DNA of 64,000 nucleotides from Streptomyces himalayensis subsp. himalayensis (GCF_013778455.1 NZ_JACEHE010000006.1:62001-126000), one strand, 5' to 3'. Shown: positions 1 through 9,407, counted from the first letter of the stretch. Numbers and translations: made by a program. Notes: generated by a model from the sequence alone, not told the origin.

Positions 1-752
1 CCGGACTCCTGGAGGGCAGCACCAGACCCCAGCCGCTCGCCACCCACTTGGGACTGGACGCATCACGCCCCAGCGCGGTCCTGGGCTTCTCGTACGAGGC
101 GGCCGATGTCACCACGCCGGAGCTGACCCGCACCGAGGTCACCAACCTGATCTCGGTGCACACAGCCGCTCACCATCGCAGCGCCCTGGTCACGCGGATC
201 GATCCCCGGATCTACGTGCTCCTGCCGCAGTTGCCGCCCAGCATCGACGTCGCCACACTGCGGGCCTGGGGGCACGAGATCGCCGATGCCGCCCACCGCC
301 ACCTTGGCCTGTCGCTGCGGGGCTCGGTCGGCTGCATTGTGCCGGGACTTGCCCGCGTACCCGAGTCACGCCGCGAGGCCGACCGCATCCTCGACGCCAT
401 GGCGAGCGTCGACGTCACCAGGACCACGGTCGCGGCACTGGCCGACATCGAGGCGGAGGTGCTTGTCAGCGAACTGGTGACGCTGCTCTCCGCGCACGCC
501 GACATACGGGACTCACGGCTGACCGAGCTGGTCGCACACGACAGTCGGCACCAGGGGCGGTTGGCCGAGTCGGTCCTCGCCTACCTGGATGCCTTCGGCG
601 ACGTACGGGTAGCCGCCGCTCAGTTGCATGTGCACCCCAACACGCTGCGCTACCGGATCCGCAGGGCCGAGCAGTTGACCGGTCTCGACCTGAGCCGCCC
701 TGAGCAGCGGCTGCTGGCCATGCTTCAGCTGCGGTTGCCGCCCGCCACCTGA
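1..752 (+). CDS. PucR-family transcriptional regulator, C-terminal part
   Basis: The reading frame is open from the left edge of the window, so this is the 3' part of a longer gene; the TTG at 48 is unlikely to be the true start. About 250 residues remain. The last 60 residues carry the PucR-type helix-turn-helix: a stretch reading AYLDAFGDVRVAAAQLHVH is followed by PNTLRYRIRRAEQLTG, then the usual Leu-rich end. The region before it resembles the GGDEF-like/CdaR sensory part of PucR regulators. Family members respond to nitrogen compounds (purines, amino acids, GABA). The next gene is an amino-acid permease about 500 bp downstream on the same strand, a plausible but unproven target. Confidence 0.8.
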   Translation, partial: GLLEGSTRPQPLATHLGLDASRPSAVLGFSYEAADVTTPELTRTEVTNLISVHTAAHHRSALVTRIDPRIYVLLPQLPPSIDVATLRAWGHEIADAAHRHLGLSLRGSVGCIVPGLARVPESRREADRILDAMASVDVTRTTVAALADIEAEVLVSELVTLLSAHADIRDSRLTELVAHDSRHQGRLAESVLAYLDAFGDVRVAAAQLHVHPNTLRYRIRRAEQLTGLDLSRPEQRLLAMLQLRLPPAT

Positions 753-1248
753 TCCGGAACCGCGGTGCGCTGATCTGCGGTGCGCAGGCCCGGCGTCAAG
801 CAAGTCTCTTATCTCCTGTGTCCTGTGACCCGGTGTCGGCATTGTTCAGCTGGACAGCAGTCCGGCGTGAACTTCGTCCCCCATCACAAGCAAACCACCC
901 CATCCCCCCTAATACGCTGCTCAAATCCCACTCTGAAGTGATACCGCTCACCTCTCACAAGGAGGAGGAGCGAAAAACAGACGTGGGGTAACGCTCCGTT
1001 CCCGGCACCGGAATCCCAAAACGCGCGGCCGTGCATGCACCACTTGCCACACGCATCAGGGGGAACGCATCAGGGCCGCGATCACCGACTGCTGAGATGC
1101 CCCGGCCCGCCCACCCGTTCACCCGCTGTCCGGCGATCCGAGCCGTGGTGCCGCGCCTCATCCGCCGACCCAACTCATTGGCAGTCCCCCAACTCATTGG
1201 TAGTCCGCCCAACTCATTGGCAGTCCCCCCAACTCATTGGAACTTCAG
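753..1248. other. Gene-free leader upstream of the permease
   Basis: About 500 bp without a convincing coding frame. It holds an isolated purine-rich Shine-Dalgarno-like stretch at 960-970 that is not followed by an open frame. Next to the permease start lie four copies of a 12-bp palindrome. The promoter of the permease is presumably here, but I cannot point to clear -35 and -10 boxes. Confidence 0.5.
1170..1240 (+). promoter_or_regulatory. Four phased copies of palindrome CCAACTCATTGG
   Basis: CCAACTCATTGG occurs at 1170-1181, 1189-1200, 1209-1220 and 1229-1240. Each copy has perfect CCAA/TTGG arms. The spacing is 19, 20 and 20 bp, close to two helical turns, and the last copy ends 8 bp before the permease ATG. 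Such phasing suggests cooperative binding of a dimeric regulator, or an RNA element in the 5' leader. The neighbouring PucR protein is one candidate binder. Confidence 0.6.
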
Positions 1249-2709
1249 ATGACTACACGTCCCCCAAGCCCGGTGGCCTCCGCATCTCCTCCCCCCACGG
1301 ACGGTCAACCTCCCCAGCGCTCAAGCCTGCAGGCCGGACTCAAGAACCGCCATCTATCCATGATCGCCATCGGCGGCGTCATCGGCGCCGGCCTCTTCGT
1401 GGGATCCGCCTCCGGCATCGCGGCCGCCGGTCCCGGCATCCTGCTGTCCTACGCCCTGGTCGGCGCCCTGGTCGTCCTCGTGATGCGGATGCTCGGCGAG
1501 ATGTCCGCGGCCAACCCCAGCTCCGGCTCCTTCTCCGCCTACGCGGACCGGGCGCTCGGCCGATGGGCGGGGTTCTCGATCGGCTGGCTGTACTGGTTCT
1601 TCTGGGTCGTGGTACTCGCCGTCGAGGCGACCGCCGGTGCCGTGATCCTCGAAGGATGGATCCCGGCCGTTCCGCAGTGGGCGTGGGCTCTGATCGTGAT
1701 GGTCGTGCTCACCGCAACGAACCTGGTTTCGGTCGGCTCCTTCGGCGAGTTCGAGTTCTGGTTCGCGGGCATCAAGGTCGCAGCCATCGCCGCCTTCATA
1801 GTCATCGGCGGCCTGGCGGTCTTCGGTGTGCTGCCCGGCTCCGACAACGCCTCGGCCGGCTTGGGCAACCTCAGCGCGCATGGCGGCTTCCTGCCGAACG
1901 GGCCGAGCGCGATCCTCACCGGTGTGCTGCTCGTCGTCTTCTCCTTCATGGGCAGCGAAATCGTCACCCTCGCCGCCGGTGAGTCCGCCGACCCGCAGCG
2001 CGCGGTCGCCAAGGCCACCAACAGCGTGATCTGGCGGGTCGGCGTCTTCTACCTGGGCTCGATCTTCGTCGTGGTCTGCCTGCTGCCGTGGAACGATCCG
2101 GCGATCGCCGAGAAGGGCTCGTACGTCGCGGCCCTCGACTCGATCGGCATCCCGCACGCCGGCCAGGTCATGAACGTCGTCGTGCTCACCGCTGTGCTCT
2201 CCTGTCTGAACTCCGGCCTCTACACCGCCTCCCGGATGGCCTTCTCACTGGGCCAACGCGCCGACGCCCCGAAGTCCTTCGCACAGACGAACGCGCGGGG
2301 TGTGCCGGGGGCCGCGATCCTGGCGTCCGTCGCCTTCGGCTTCGTCGCGGTCGCCTTCAACTACCTGTGGCCCGACACGGTCTTCCAGTTCCTGCTGAAC
2401 TCATCCGGCGCTATCGCGCTCTTCGTGTGGCTGGTCATCTGCTTCTCGCAGCTGAGGATGCGCGGGATCATCCTGCGCGAGGACCCCGAGAAGCTGGTCG
2501 TCCGGATGTGGCTGTTCCCGTATCTGACATGGGCGACCATCACGTTGATCGTGTTCGTGCTCGGCTACATGCTCACCGACGACGGTGACGGCGGTGGGCG
2601 GATCCAGGTGCTGCTGTCGGTGCTGCTTGCCGCACTGGTCGTCGCGGTGTCACTGGTCCGGGAGCGGATCGGCCGGAGGGCCGAAGCCGAAGCGGTCAGC
2701 CGCCGATAG
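1249..2709 (+). CDS. Amino acid permease, APC superfamily (GABA/proline permease-like)
   Basis: A 486-residue integral membrane protein with about 12 hydrophobic segments. The first begins after a basic, Pro-rich tail at the signature IAIGGVIGAGLFVGSASGI, the glycine-rich TM1 of APC amino-acid:proton symporters. The following region (MRMLGEMSAANPSSGSFSAYA) and the paired W/F-rich TM3 are typical of the GABA/aromatic/proline permease branch. ATG 1249 was preferred to TTG 1237 because homologues begin with a short hydrophilic tail. No strong Shine-Dalgarno is visible because the palindrome array occupies that position, so translation may be controlled there. Substrate is not determinable from sequence; a PucR neighbour would suit GABA or another nitrogen source. 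Confidence 0.85.
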   Translation: MTTRPPSPVASASPPPTDGQPPQRSSLQAGLKNRHLSMIAIGGVIGAGLFVGSASGIAAAGPGILLSYALVGALVVLVMRMLGEMSAANPSSGSFSAYADRALGRWAGFSIGWLYWFFWVVVLAVEATAGAVILEGWIPAVPQWAWALIVMVVLTATNLVSVGSFGEFEFWFAGIKVAAIAAFIVIGGLAVFGVLPGSDNASAGLGNLSAHGGFLPNGPSAILTGVLLVVFSFMGSEIVTLAAGESADPQRAVAKATNSVIWRVGVFYLGSIFVVVCLLPWNDPAIAEKGSYVAALDSIGIPHAGQVMNVVVLTAVLSCLNSGLYTASRMAFSLGQRADAPKSFAQTNARGVPGAAILASVAFGFVAVAFNYLWPDTVFQFLLNSSGAIALFVWLVICFSQLRMRGIILREDPEKLVVRMWLFPYLTWATITLIVFVLGYMLTDDGDGGGRIQVLLSVLLAALVVAVSLVRERIGRRAEAEAVSRR

Positions 2710-2801
2710 GAGCAGTGGCGGCCGCGGGGACATGGTGGTCGGCGGCGGGTACGTACCCTGCCGGCCGCCACACCGACCGTGGCCTCCGTCATGATGACCT
2801 C

Positions 2802-3554
2802 GTGCGAACCCTTGGCATCGACCTTGCCGCCGGCCCCCGGACCACCGCGGCCGCCGTGGTCGTCTGGGAGGCATCGACCGCTGTGGTCGAGCCGCCGCGG
2901 CTGCGGTGCACCGACGAGGATCTGCTTGGGCTCCTCGGCGGGCTCCAGCCTGGTGACCGCGCAGGGGTCGACTGTCCCTTCGGGTGGCCGATCCCCTTCG
3001 TGGAGGCCGTCTCCGCCCATGCCGCCGGGAGGCCGTGGCCCGGGCGGGGCACCGACAGCACCACGCACCGGGCCACGCTGCGCCTACGCCGTACCGACCT
3101 GTTGACCCACCGGGCACTGGGAGCCGGGGCCCGTCCGCCGCTGTCCGTGTCCTTCGACCGGCTCGGCGCCACCACCGCCCGCTGGGCGCACCTTGCAGAT
3201 GCGCTGGCCGCCCGGGGGCTGGAGGTGGAGCGGACTGGAACGGGCAGTGTCGTCGAGGTCTACCCCGCCGCCGCCCGGCTCCGCTGGGGTCTCGGCAGCC
3301 CGCGCTCCATGGAGGTCCTGCTGGGCGCGGCACCGCAGCTCCGGTGCGATCCGGGCGTCCGTGAGCTGTACGACCGCAGCGAGCACGCCTTCGACGCGCT
3401 GATCGCGGCGCTGGTGGCGCGTGCCGCCGCACTCGGACTCACCGAGCTGCCCGAGGAGCAGGACCGGGCCACCGCCGAGATCGAGGGATGGATCCATCTG
3501 CCGTCGGAGGGCAGTCTGCCTCGGCTGTTCCGGCGTTCAGTGGGCGGCCTCTGA
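2802..3554 (+). CDS. DUF429 family protein (predicted RNase H-like fold)
   Basis: About 250 residues from GTG 2802, chosen because homologues start directly with the first beta-strand, here TLGIDLAAG. Further family marks are GVDCPFGWP near residue 65, a basic stretch around the TTHRATLRLRRTD segment, and VEVYPAA followed by RWGLG. DUF429 proteins have a predicted RNase H/actin-like fold with conserved acidic residues, but no established reaction. The gene stands alone and ends 15 bp before the convergent NAD(P)-binding gene. Confidence 0.75.
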   Translation: MRTLGIDLAAGPRTTAAAVVVWEASTAVVEPPRLRCTDEDLLGLLGGLQPGDRAGVDCPFGWPIPFVEAVSAHAAGRPWPGRGTDSTTHRATLRLRRTDLLTHRALGAGARPPLSVSFDRLGATTARWAHLADALAARGLEVERTGTGSVVEVYPAAARLRWGLGSPRSMEVLLGAAPQLRCDPGVRELYDRSEHAFDALIAALVARAAALGLTELPEEQDRATAEIEGWIHLPSEGSLPRLFRRSVGGL

Positions 3555-3569
3555 GCCGCATCGGCGCAC

Positions 3570-4316
3570 CTACTTCTTGCCGCCGACCGCCTCCTTCTTC
3601 TTGCCGGCTTCCGCCTCCTTCTTCTTGCCGCCGACCGCCTCCTTCCGGAGAAGGTCGAGGAGGCTCGGTGTCCCTTCCGTGGTGCGCACATCGATGAACG
3701 TACGCACATGACCGCCGTCCACTGCCCGGCGCAGCAGCGCGTTCGCGAGATCCGCACGCGAGGTGAACCGGCCGGGAAGGCGCGCGTCGCCGACCTGGTA
3801 GTCGCTGACGGCGGTCGTGTCGAAGAGACCGGCGGGACGGATGACCGTCCAGTCGCGGTCGCAGTCGCGCACGATCTCCTCCATGCGCCGCATGTCGTCG
3901 TACACCGTGCGCCCGGGAAAGCGCACGATGAACGGCTCGAGCACCTTGCGGAAGAAGAAGCCCTCCCCGGGCGCTTCCACCCCGAACAGCACGGTCGAGG
4001 TGACACAGACCAGGCGTCGGACGCCCTGTTTCGTCATCGCCTGTGTGATGTGGGTGATGCCTTCCGAGTACACCGTGACGGGGTCCGGGCTGTAGGGAAC
4101 GCCGAGGGCCGAGATCACCGCGTCCTGACCGGCCACGGCCCGTTCGACCGCAGCCGCATCGAGCACGTCCGCGCGTACCACGTGCAGGCGCCGGTCCTCC
4201 AACGGGAAGGTGTCGGGCCGGCGTGTGACGGCGGTGACCGTGTGGCCTTCGGCGAGCGCCTGTTGGGTGACCTGCCGTCCGGTCGGACCGTTCGCTCCGA
4301 AAACGACGAGCTTCAC
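3570..4316 (-). CDS. NAD(P)-binding protein, atypical SDR/NmrA-like, with Lys-rich repeat tail
   Basis: A 248-residue protein starting at GTG 4316, where the Rossmann strand KLVVFGANGPTGRQV begins immediately. It contains the DVLDAAAVERAV and DAVISALG segments usual in NAD(P)H-binding NmrA/YwnB-like oxidoreductases or flavin reductases. A typical active-site Tyr-x-x-x-Lys is not obvious, so a redox-sensing or reductase role is equally possible. The last 24 residues are three copies of an octapeptide (KEAVGGKK, KEAEAGKK, KEAVGGKK) absent from ordinary family members. The gene is divergent from the archease gene. Confidence 0.8.
   Translation of the reverse strand: MKLVVFGANGPTGRQVTQQALAEGHTVTAVTRRPDTFPLEDRRLHVVRADVLDAAAVERAVAGQDAVISALGVPYSPDPVTVYSEGITHITQAMTKQGVRRLVCVTSTVLFGVEAPGEGFFFRKVLEPFIVRFPGRTVYDDMRRMEEIVRDCDRDWTVIRPAGLFDTTAVSDYQVGDARLPGRFTSRADLANALLRRAVDGGHVRTFIDVRTTEGTPSLLDLLRKEAVGGKKKEAEAGKKKEAVGGKK
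3573..3644 (-). repeat. 24-bp x 3 tandem repeat abutting the stop codon
   Basis: Three consecutive 24-bp units (3573-3596, 3597-3620, 3621-3644) encode the lysine-rich octapeptide tail of the NAD(P)-binding protein. The stop codon at 3570-3572 follows immediately. Units 1 and 3 are identical; unit 2 differs at a few bases. Confidence 0.9.
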
Positions 4317-4444
4317 TGGCTTTCCTCTCAGTTCTGGGGTGTCTTCGCCGTCCAAGAGGGGCCGCCGGGCGGCGAGTGTGACATCCCGGTGAAGGGGCGA
4401 CGATGGGAGGTACAGAGCAGGCAATCGTGGCGGGGAGCTGGGTG

Positions 4445-4885
4445 ATGCATCCGGAAGACAGTGCACGGCACGCCGGACACCGCGGTGTGCCGCACACCGC
4501 GGACCTGCGGGTGGAGGCGTGGGCCCCGACCCGCGAGGAGTGTCTGGCACACGCGGTGCGGGGTGTCTGCGAATCGTTCCTGGATCTGTCGGGGGCGGGC
4601 GCGACCGGTGTCCGCAGGCGGGACGTGGTCGTACGGGCGGACAGTGATGCAGACCTGCTCGTGGCCCTGCTGGAGGAGGTCGTGTACTGGCTCGACACCG
4701 CGGACGAGGCACCGGTCGACGTGGAGCTCACCGAGACGCCCGACGGTCTGCGAGCCGGTCTGCATATGGCTGACGCCTCATCATTTCCCGTGACAGGGGC
4801 GGCGCCCAAGGCGGTCACGCTGCACGAGCTGGACTTCACTCACGGCCCCGAAGGCTGGACCTGCTCCGTGACGCTCGATGTGTGA
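4445..4885 (+). CDS. Archease family protein
   Basis: A 146-residue protein of the archease family, the small activator that lets RtcB RNA ligase complete guanylation and turn over. Seen: GVPHTADLRVEAWAPT near the N-terminus (the conserved HTAD segment with a metal-binding Asp), a central ADSDADLLVALLEEVVYWLD helix and a C-terminal KAVTLHELDF strand. ATG 4445 has a GGGGAG site 7 bp upstream; ATG 4403, in frame 14 codons earlier, also has a purine-rich site and cannot be excluded. An RtcB ligase lies 1.2 kb downstream on the same strand, which strongly supports the assignment. Its stop codon lies inside a tandem repeat. Confidence 0.85.
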   Translation: MHPEDSARHAGHRGVPHTADLRVEAWAPTREECLAHAVRGVCESFLDLSGAGATGVRRRDVVVRADSDADLLVALLEEVVYWLDTADEAPVDVELTETPDGLRAGLHMADASSFPVTGAAPKAVTLHELDFTHGPEGWTCSVTLDV

Positions 4886-4943
4886 GGGCCCGCTCGACAC
4901 GTATGAGGGCCCGCTCGACGTGTGAGGGCCCACTCGACGTATG
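4874..4943 (+). repeat. About 20-bp x 3 tandem repeat containing the archease stop codon
   Basis: The string CTCGA..GT.TGAGGGCCC recurs three times with 21- and 19-bp periods (TGAGGGCC at 4883, 4904 and 4923). The first copy contains the last codons and TGA of the archease gene, so stop-containing copies were duplicated into the downstream spacer. A second pair, TGATCCCTG(C/A)GCACGG, follows at 4951 and 4990. Confidence 0.8.
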
Positions 4944-5126
4944 AGTGCCGTGATCCCTGCGCACGGCGGCATCTGCCGCCCCAGCCGTGTGATCCCTGAG
5001 CACGGAGCGCATCCGCACTCCTGGCCCGTGGAAGACGGATCGCGAGCAACCTTTTCCGAGCGGGAGCCGAGCCCGGGCGAACCGAGTGCGGCCCGATGAC
5101 CGCAGTACATCGAGGAGTGAACCTTC

Positions 5127-5360
5127 ATGGCAGTGTGCGAGGTCTGCAACAACGACTACGAGATGTCGTTCGAGGTACGGGCGCAGGGAGCCGTCCACGT
5201 CTTCGACAGCATCGAGTGCGCGGCCCAACGGATGGCCCCGACGTGCGTGAACTGTCAGTGCCGCATCCTCGGCCACGGGCTGCAGAGCGACGGGCAGTTC
5301 TTCTGCTGCGCGCACTGCGCCCGCCAGCAGGGGTTCTTGCAGCTGGTCGATCACGCCTGA
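5127..5360 (+). CDS. Small Cys-rich zinc-binding protein (metallothionein/zinc-ribbon-like)
   Basis: A 77-residue protein with nine cysteines: CEVCNNDYE near the N-terminus, a single Cys in IECAAQR, then CVNCQC and CCAHCARQQG. The CxxC pairs suggest one or two structural zinc sites, as in small prokaryotic metallothionein-like or zinc-ribbon proteins of actinobacteria. It sits between archease and the isoaspartate methyltransferase with an AGGAG-type site before ATG 5127. The function is unknown; the context suggests a role in the RNA/protein-repair group, but this is inference. Confidence 0.7.
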   Translation: MAVCEVCNNDYEMSFEVRAQGAVHVFDSIECAAQRMAPTCVNCQCRILGHGLQSDGQFFCCAHCARQQGFLQLVDHA

Positions 5361-5376
5361 TCCCGGCCCGCCCCCA

Positions 5377-6024
5377 GTGCACTCGCGGGATCCTGCTCGT
5401 ACCCCGGAGGATCTCGTACGGGCCCTCCGCGCGGCAGGGATCACTGATGAACGTCTGCTCGAGGCCGTGCGTACGACGCCGCGAGAGCATTTCGTCCCCA
5501 GCGGCCGTGCGGCTGCGGCCTACGACGACGTACCCGTGTCGATCGGTCATGAGCAGGTGACCACGCAGCCGTCGCTGTCGGCCATGATGATCGAGAGCCT
5601 CCAGCTGGGTGGGGACGAGCACGTACTGGAGGTCGGTACCGGTCTCGGCTTCCAGACCTCGCTGCTCGCCCGGCTGGCCGCCGACGTGGTGAGCATCGAG
5701 ATGTGGCCGGACGTCGCTGCCCAGGCCGAGCGCAACCTGGCAGCCCAGGGCATCCGGAACGTGGAACTGCGGGTCGGGGACGGCAGCGGCGGCGTGCCCG
5801 ACCGTGCTCCGTACGACGCCGTCATCGTGTCCGCCGCCTTCCCCGAGGTCCCCGCGCCGCTGATCGAACAGTTGCGGCTCGGGGGCCGCCTCGTGCAGCC
5901 CATCGGTCACGGCGGCGACGAGGAGGTCGTGTCGTTCCGGCGCACGGCTTCCGGGCTGGACGAGGGGCGGCTGCTGACGGCGGCCCGTTTTGTACGTCTG
6001 CGGGGGCGGTACGGCTTTCCCTGA
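5377..6024 (+). CDS. Protein-L-isoaspartate O-methyltransferase-like methyltransferase
   Basis: A 215-residue class I SAM methyltransferase of the PCMT family, which methylates L-isoaspartyl residues in damaged proteins so that they can revert to aspartate. Seen: the family's REHFVP segment, the [16 protein letters not shown] substrate-side motif, the SAM loop [19 protein letters not shown], the acidic strand VSIEMW and [16 protein letters not shown] 5377 starts 16 bp after the previous stop. It is co-directional with archease and RtcB. Some actinobacterial PCMT-family members act on other substrates, so the exact target is not certain. Confidence 0.85.
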   Translation: MHSRDPARTPEDLVRALRAAGITDERLLEAVRTTPREHFVPSGRAAAAYDDVPVSIGHEQVTTQPSLSAMMIESLQLGGDEHVLEVGTGLGFQTSLLARLAADVVSIEMWPDVAAQAERNLAAQGIRNVELRVGDGSGGVPDRAPYDAVIVSAAFPEVPAPLIEQLRLGGRLVQPIGHGGDEEVVSFRRTASGLDEGRLLTAARFVRLRGRYGFP

Positions 6025-6067
6025 TCCAACGGTGCTTCGGCGACACCGCCGCACGTACGCTCGAAGC

Positions 6068-7492
6068 ATGGACATCACGCTGGTCCAGGACGGCCCGTTC
6101 CGTTTCCGTATCGACCAGCAGGATCCGATGCGGGTGCCTGGGGTCGTCTTCGCCACGCGCGACCTGTTGCCGCAGGCCGCCGGGGACAAGGCGCTGGAGC
6201 AGGTGGCGAACGTGGCGACGCTGCCAGGCATCGTCCGGGCCTCCTTCGCCATGCCGGACGTGCACTGGGGGTACGGCTTCCCGATCGGCGGTGTGGCCGC
6301 CACGGACATCGACGACGCGGGTGTGGTGTCGCCGGGCGGGGTGGGATTCGACATCTCCTGCGGCGTCCGGCTGCTGGCCGCCGACATCGAGTGTGATCCG
6401 CTGGCCCCGAACATGCGGACGCTGATGGACATCCTCGGCGACACGATCCCGCGCGGCATGGGACGCGGCGGGCTGTGGAAGCTCAAGGGCCGTCCGCAGA
6501 TGGAGGAGCTGCTGGTCGGCGGCGCCCGGTACGCGGTCGAGAGCGGCCACGGTGTGCCGCGCGACCTGGCGCGCTGCGAGGACTACGGAGTGCTGGACGG
6601 GGCCGATCCGTCACAGGTCGGGCAGCGGGCGGTGGAGCGGGGGCTTCAGCAGGTGGGGAGCCTTGGCTCGGGCAACCACTTCCTGGAGGTGCAGGCCGTG
6701 GACCGCGTGTACGACGCCGAGGCGGCGGCCGCCTTCGGCCTTCGGCCCGACCAGGTCTGTGTGATGATCCACTGCGGCTCGCGGGGCCTGGGGCACCAGG
6801 TGTGCACCGACCACGTCCGCGTCATGGACCAGTCGCTGCGGGCCTACGGCATCCACATCCCGGACCGGCAGCTGGCCTGCGTGCCGGTCGTCTCGCCGCC
6901 CGGCCGTGCGTATCTCGGGGCGATGGCAGCGGCCGCCAACTACGCGCGCGCCAACCGTCAGCTGCTCGCCGAGGCCGCACGCCATGCCTTCGCCGTCGCG
7001 GCGGGGGTGGACGTGGACCTGGTGTACGACATCTCCCACAACACCGCGAAGATCGAAACCCATGAGGTGGACGGCGTGCAGCGCCGGCTCTGCGTCCACC
7101 GCAAGGGCGCCACCCGGGCGCTGCCGCCTGGCGACCCCAGCCTGCCGGACGATCTCGCCGGAGCCGGACAACCCGTACTGGTCCCGGGCACCATGGGCAC
7201 CGCCTCGTACGTGATGGTCGGCACCCCCGGGAACGACGCGTTCCTGTCGGCCTGCCACGGCGCGGGGCGGGTGTGGAGCCGCCACCAGGCGCTGCGCCGA
7301 GTCCGCGGTGAGGAACTCCGCAGCGAGCTGGAGTCGCAGGGCATCGCCGTACGACCGTCCTCCTGGCGGGGACTGGCCGAAGAGGCACCCGGCGCCTACA
7401 AGGACGTCGACGCGGTCGCCACCGCCACCGAAGGCGCGGGACTGGCCCGGCTGGTCGCCCGCCTGCACCCGCTCGGCGTCGTCAAGGGATGA
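6068..7492 (+). CDS. rtcB: RtcB-type RNA-splicing/repair ligase
   Basis: A 474-residue RtcB ligase, which joins 2',3'-cyclic phosphate (3'-phosphate) and 5'-OH RNA ends using GTP and Mn2+. All key residues are visible: Asp95 and Cys98 in GFDISCGV, Asn202-His203 in GSGNHFLEV, His234 in [11 protein letters not shown], His323-Asn324 in [15 protein letters not shown] at 343-350, PGTMG at 372-376 and the guanylated His396 in SACHGAGR. The numbering of the first metal site matches the archaeal enzyme from memory. ATG 6068 was chosen because homologues start a few residues before this point. It is the last gene of the archease group, so the ligase and its activator are encoded together. Likely substrates are cleaved tRNAs or other stress-cut RNAs. 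Confidence 0.95.
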   Translation: MDITLVQDGPFRFRIDQQDPMRVPGVVFATRDLLPQAAGDKALEQVANVATLPGIVRASFAMPDVHWGYGFPIGGVAATDIDDAGVVSPGGVGFDISCGVRLLAADIECDPLAPNMRTLMDILGDTIPRGMGRGGLWKLKGRPQMEELLVGGARYAVESGHGVPRDLARCEDYGVLDGADPSQVGQRAVERGLQQVGSLGSGNHFLEVQAVDRVYDAEAAAAFGLRPDQVCVMIHCGSRGLGHQVCTDHVRVMDQSLRAYGIHIPDRQLACVPVVSPPGRAYLGAMAAAANYARANRQLLAEAARHAFAVAAGVDVDLVYDISHNTAKIETHEVDGVQRRLCVHRKGATRALPPGDPSLPDDLAGAGQPVLVPGTMGTASYVMVGTPGNDAFLSACHGAGRVWSRHQALRRVRGEELRSELESQGIAVRPSSWRGLAEEAPGAYKDVDAVATATEGAGLARLVARLHPLGVVKG

Positions 7493-7815
7493 CGCCGGAG
7501 GCTGACCGTGCGGCTTCTTCCGCCAGCCCCTCAAGCACCGTAGCTGACAGCGCTCGCGGCGTGCGACGAAGCGACTCCCGCCGCCCCCGCGCACCGCGAC
7601 CGCGCAGGCGCTGGAACTGCTCGGAGAGCCCCTACGGATCTGCGTGGCCAATTTGGTTCACATGGGGTGTCGCTGGCTCGACTGGTACCCACGGTCCTTA
7701 TGGTCTTGGTGCTCGTGCTCGTTGGGCACCGCCCCCGAAGTGGTAGGTGCCCGCTCGGCCGAATATGCGAAGCCGGGGCAGGAACGTACGTGCTCGGTCG
7801 ACCAGGAGTGCTGCC
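7493..7815. other. Spacer with possible decayed coding sequence
   Basis: About 320 bp between rtcB and the MFS gene. One frame around 7605-7670 translates as AQALELLGEPLRICVANLVH, reminiscent of the first helices of a winged-helix (ArsR-like) regulator, but it breaks down at once. It could be a remnant of the exporter's regulator. The evidence is weak. Confidence 0.2.
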
Positions 7816-9279
7816 GTGCCATCTACCGAAGCCTCATCAGCGCCGGGCAGTCTCGGCTGGAACCGTGAGACCGCGACACTGGCGCTGCTGTCGTTCGCGA
7901 TGCTGATCGTCTCGCTGGACCAGTACATCGTGGTGGTGGCACTGCCTGACATCGCACGCGATTTGGGCTACTCAGCGCAAACGCTCCAGACGGTCATCAG
8001 CGCTTACTCGGTGGCCTCGGCCGGCTTCCTGCTGTTCGGCGGTCGTGCGGCGGACCTGCTGGGGCGACGCAGGATCCTGGCGACTGGGCTGGTTCTCTAT
8101 GCCGGAGCGTCACTTGCGGGTGGGCTCGCCACCGGGCCAGGCATGTTGCTCGCTGCCCGCGCGATTCAAGGACTTGGCGGAGCCTTGGTTTTCCCCACCA
8201 CTCTGGCGCTTGTCAACACCACGTTCCCCGAAGGTCAGGTGCGCAACCGTGCGCTGGGTATCTGGGGTGGTGCGGGCGCGGCCGGCCTTGTGATCGGCGT
8301 GTTGCTCGGTGGACTACTGACTCGGGCTTTCGGTTGGGAAGCGGTCTTCCTGGTCAACGTCGCCTTGGCGGTTCCGGCGCTGCTGCTTGCGTTCGTACTG
8401 ATCCCGCCCGACGGTGAACGCGAGAAGGGCCGCAAGTTCGATCTGCCTGGCGCGCTGACTGTCACTCTGGGCGTCACCCTGATCGTGTTCGCTCTGGTTC
8501 AAGGACCCGGGCTGGGCTGGCTTTCTCCAGGCATTCTCATCAGCGCAGTGGCCGGTCTGCTACTGATCGGAGCATTCGCGCTGATCGAGCGCCGCAGCTC
8601 CGACCCGCTCATGCCCCCTCGGCTGCTCTCGAACCGAAATCTCATCACCGGCGTCGTCATCGCATTCATGTTCATGGCGACCTTCGGCTCTGTCCTCTAC
8701 TTCCTGTCGCTCTACCTTCAAGAGATCCTCGGCTACGACGCCCTGCAAACCGGCGCCGGATTCCTGATCCCCACAGCGGTGGTGGTGGCAGGCTCGACGA
8801 TGGCGGGCCAGATTGTGACGCGCATGGGACTCAGAGCCACGCTGGTGGCCGCGCTTGGCATAGGGGCGATCGGCGCCGTGGCGCTCGGCTTGGCGATCTC
8901 GCCGGACGGCTCGTACGTCGAACTGATCCCAGGACTCGTGGCGCTCAGCATCGGTGACGGCGTGGTGTTCACCACCATGTTCATCACCGCCGCGACTGGG
9001 GTGTCGGACCGAGATCAGGGCATCGCCTCAGGGGTCGCCTCCACGGGCTCCGGAGTCGGTGCCGCGGTGGGCCTCGCCATCCTTGTCCTGGTAGCCACCG
9101 CGGGTCTCGACGACCTCACCGGCGAGCGCCTGCGGATCGCGACCGCAGACGGGATCCGCACCACGCTGTTCGTCGTGGCCGGCGGGATCGTCGTCACGCT
9201 GCTCGTTGCTGTAGCGCGGTGCCCTACGCCAACAGCGCCACCACCTGCTCCCGTACCCGCCCAGTGGCGTCGGTGTTGA
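7816..9279 (+). CDS. MFS drug-exporter-like transporter (DHA2/EmrB-QacA type)
   Basis: A 487-residue protein with about 14 hydrophobic segments. It shows the DHA2 signatures: [18 protein letters not shown] in TM1, [11 protein letters not shown] in loop 2-3 (motif A) and [22 protein letters not shown] (motif C of antiporters). These proton-driven pumps expel drugs, dyes or natural products. GTG 7816 is preceded by AGGAG at a 7-bp spacing and replaces an upstream in-frame ATG at 7747 that has no such site. Codon third positions look less G/C-rich here than in neighbouring genes, which may indicate separate acquisition. It converges with the methyltransferase gene at 9408. Confidence 0.85.
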   Translation: MPSTEASSAPGSLGWNRETATLALLSFAMLIVSLDQYIVVVALPDIARDLGYSAQTLQTVISAYSVASAGFLLFGGRAADLLGRRRILATGLVLYAGASLAGGLATGPGMLLAARAIQGLGGALVFPTTLALVNTTFPEGQVRNRALGIWGGAGAAGLVIGVLLGGLLTRAFGWEAVFLVNVALAVPALLLAFVLIPPDGEREKGRKFDLPGALTVTLGVTLIVFALVQGPGLGWLSPGILISAVAGLLLIGAFALIERRSSDPLMPPRLLSNRNLITGVVIAFMFMATFGSVLYFLSLYLQEILGYDALQTGAGFLIPTAVVVAGSTMAGQIVTRMGLRATLVAALGIGAIGAVALGLAISPDGSYVELIPGLVALSIGDGVVFTTMFITAATGVSDRDQGIASGVASTGSGVGAAVGLAILVLVATAGLDDLTGERLRIATADGIRTTLFVVAGGIVVTLLVAVARCPTPTAPPPAPVPAQWRRC

Positions 9280-9407
9280 CGCGCGTGGGACGCGGCCACC
9301 TCCGGCAATGCTGCCCGATGTCGCGACATCTACGGGCGACCGTTCGGGCCCGACTGCACGCCCGGGGCCCTTGTCTCTGGTCCGCCCGGTGATCCAAACG
9401 AAACTGC

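Noticed and set aside
955..1212. Small gene in the permease leader
   Set aside because: The minus- and plus-strand frames have no codon bias, no family motifs and no usable start with a ribosome site.
1170..1240. CRISPR-like or riboswitch element
   Set aside because: The spacers between the 12-bp palindromes are nearly identical, and no riboswitch core I know of matches.
7644..7868. Small Cys/Trp-rich gene upstream of the MFS exporter
   Set aside because: It overlaps the true start of the MFS gene, lacks codon bias and resembles nothing known; at most a remnant.
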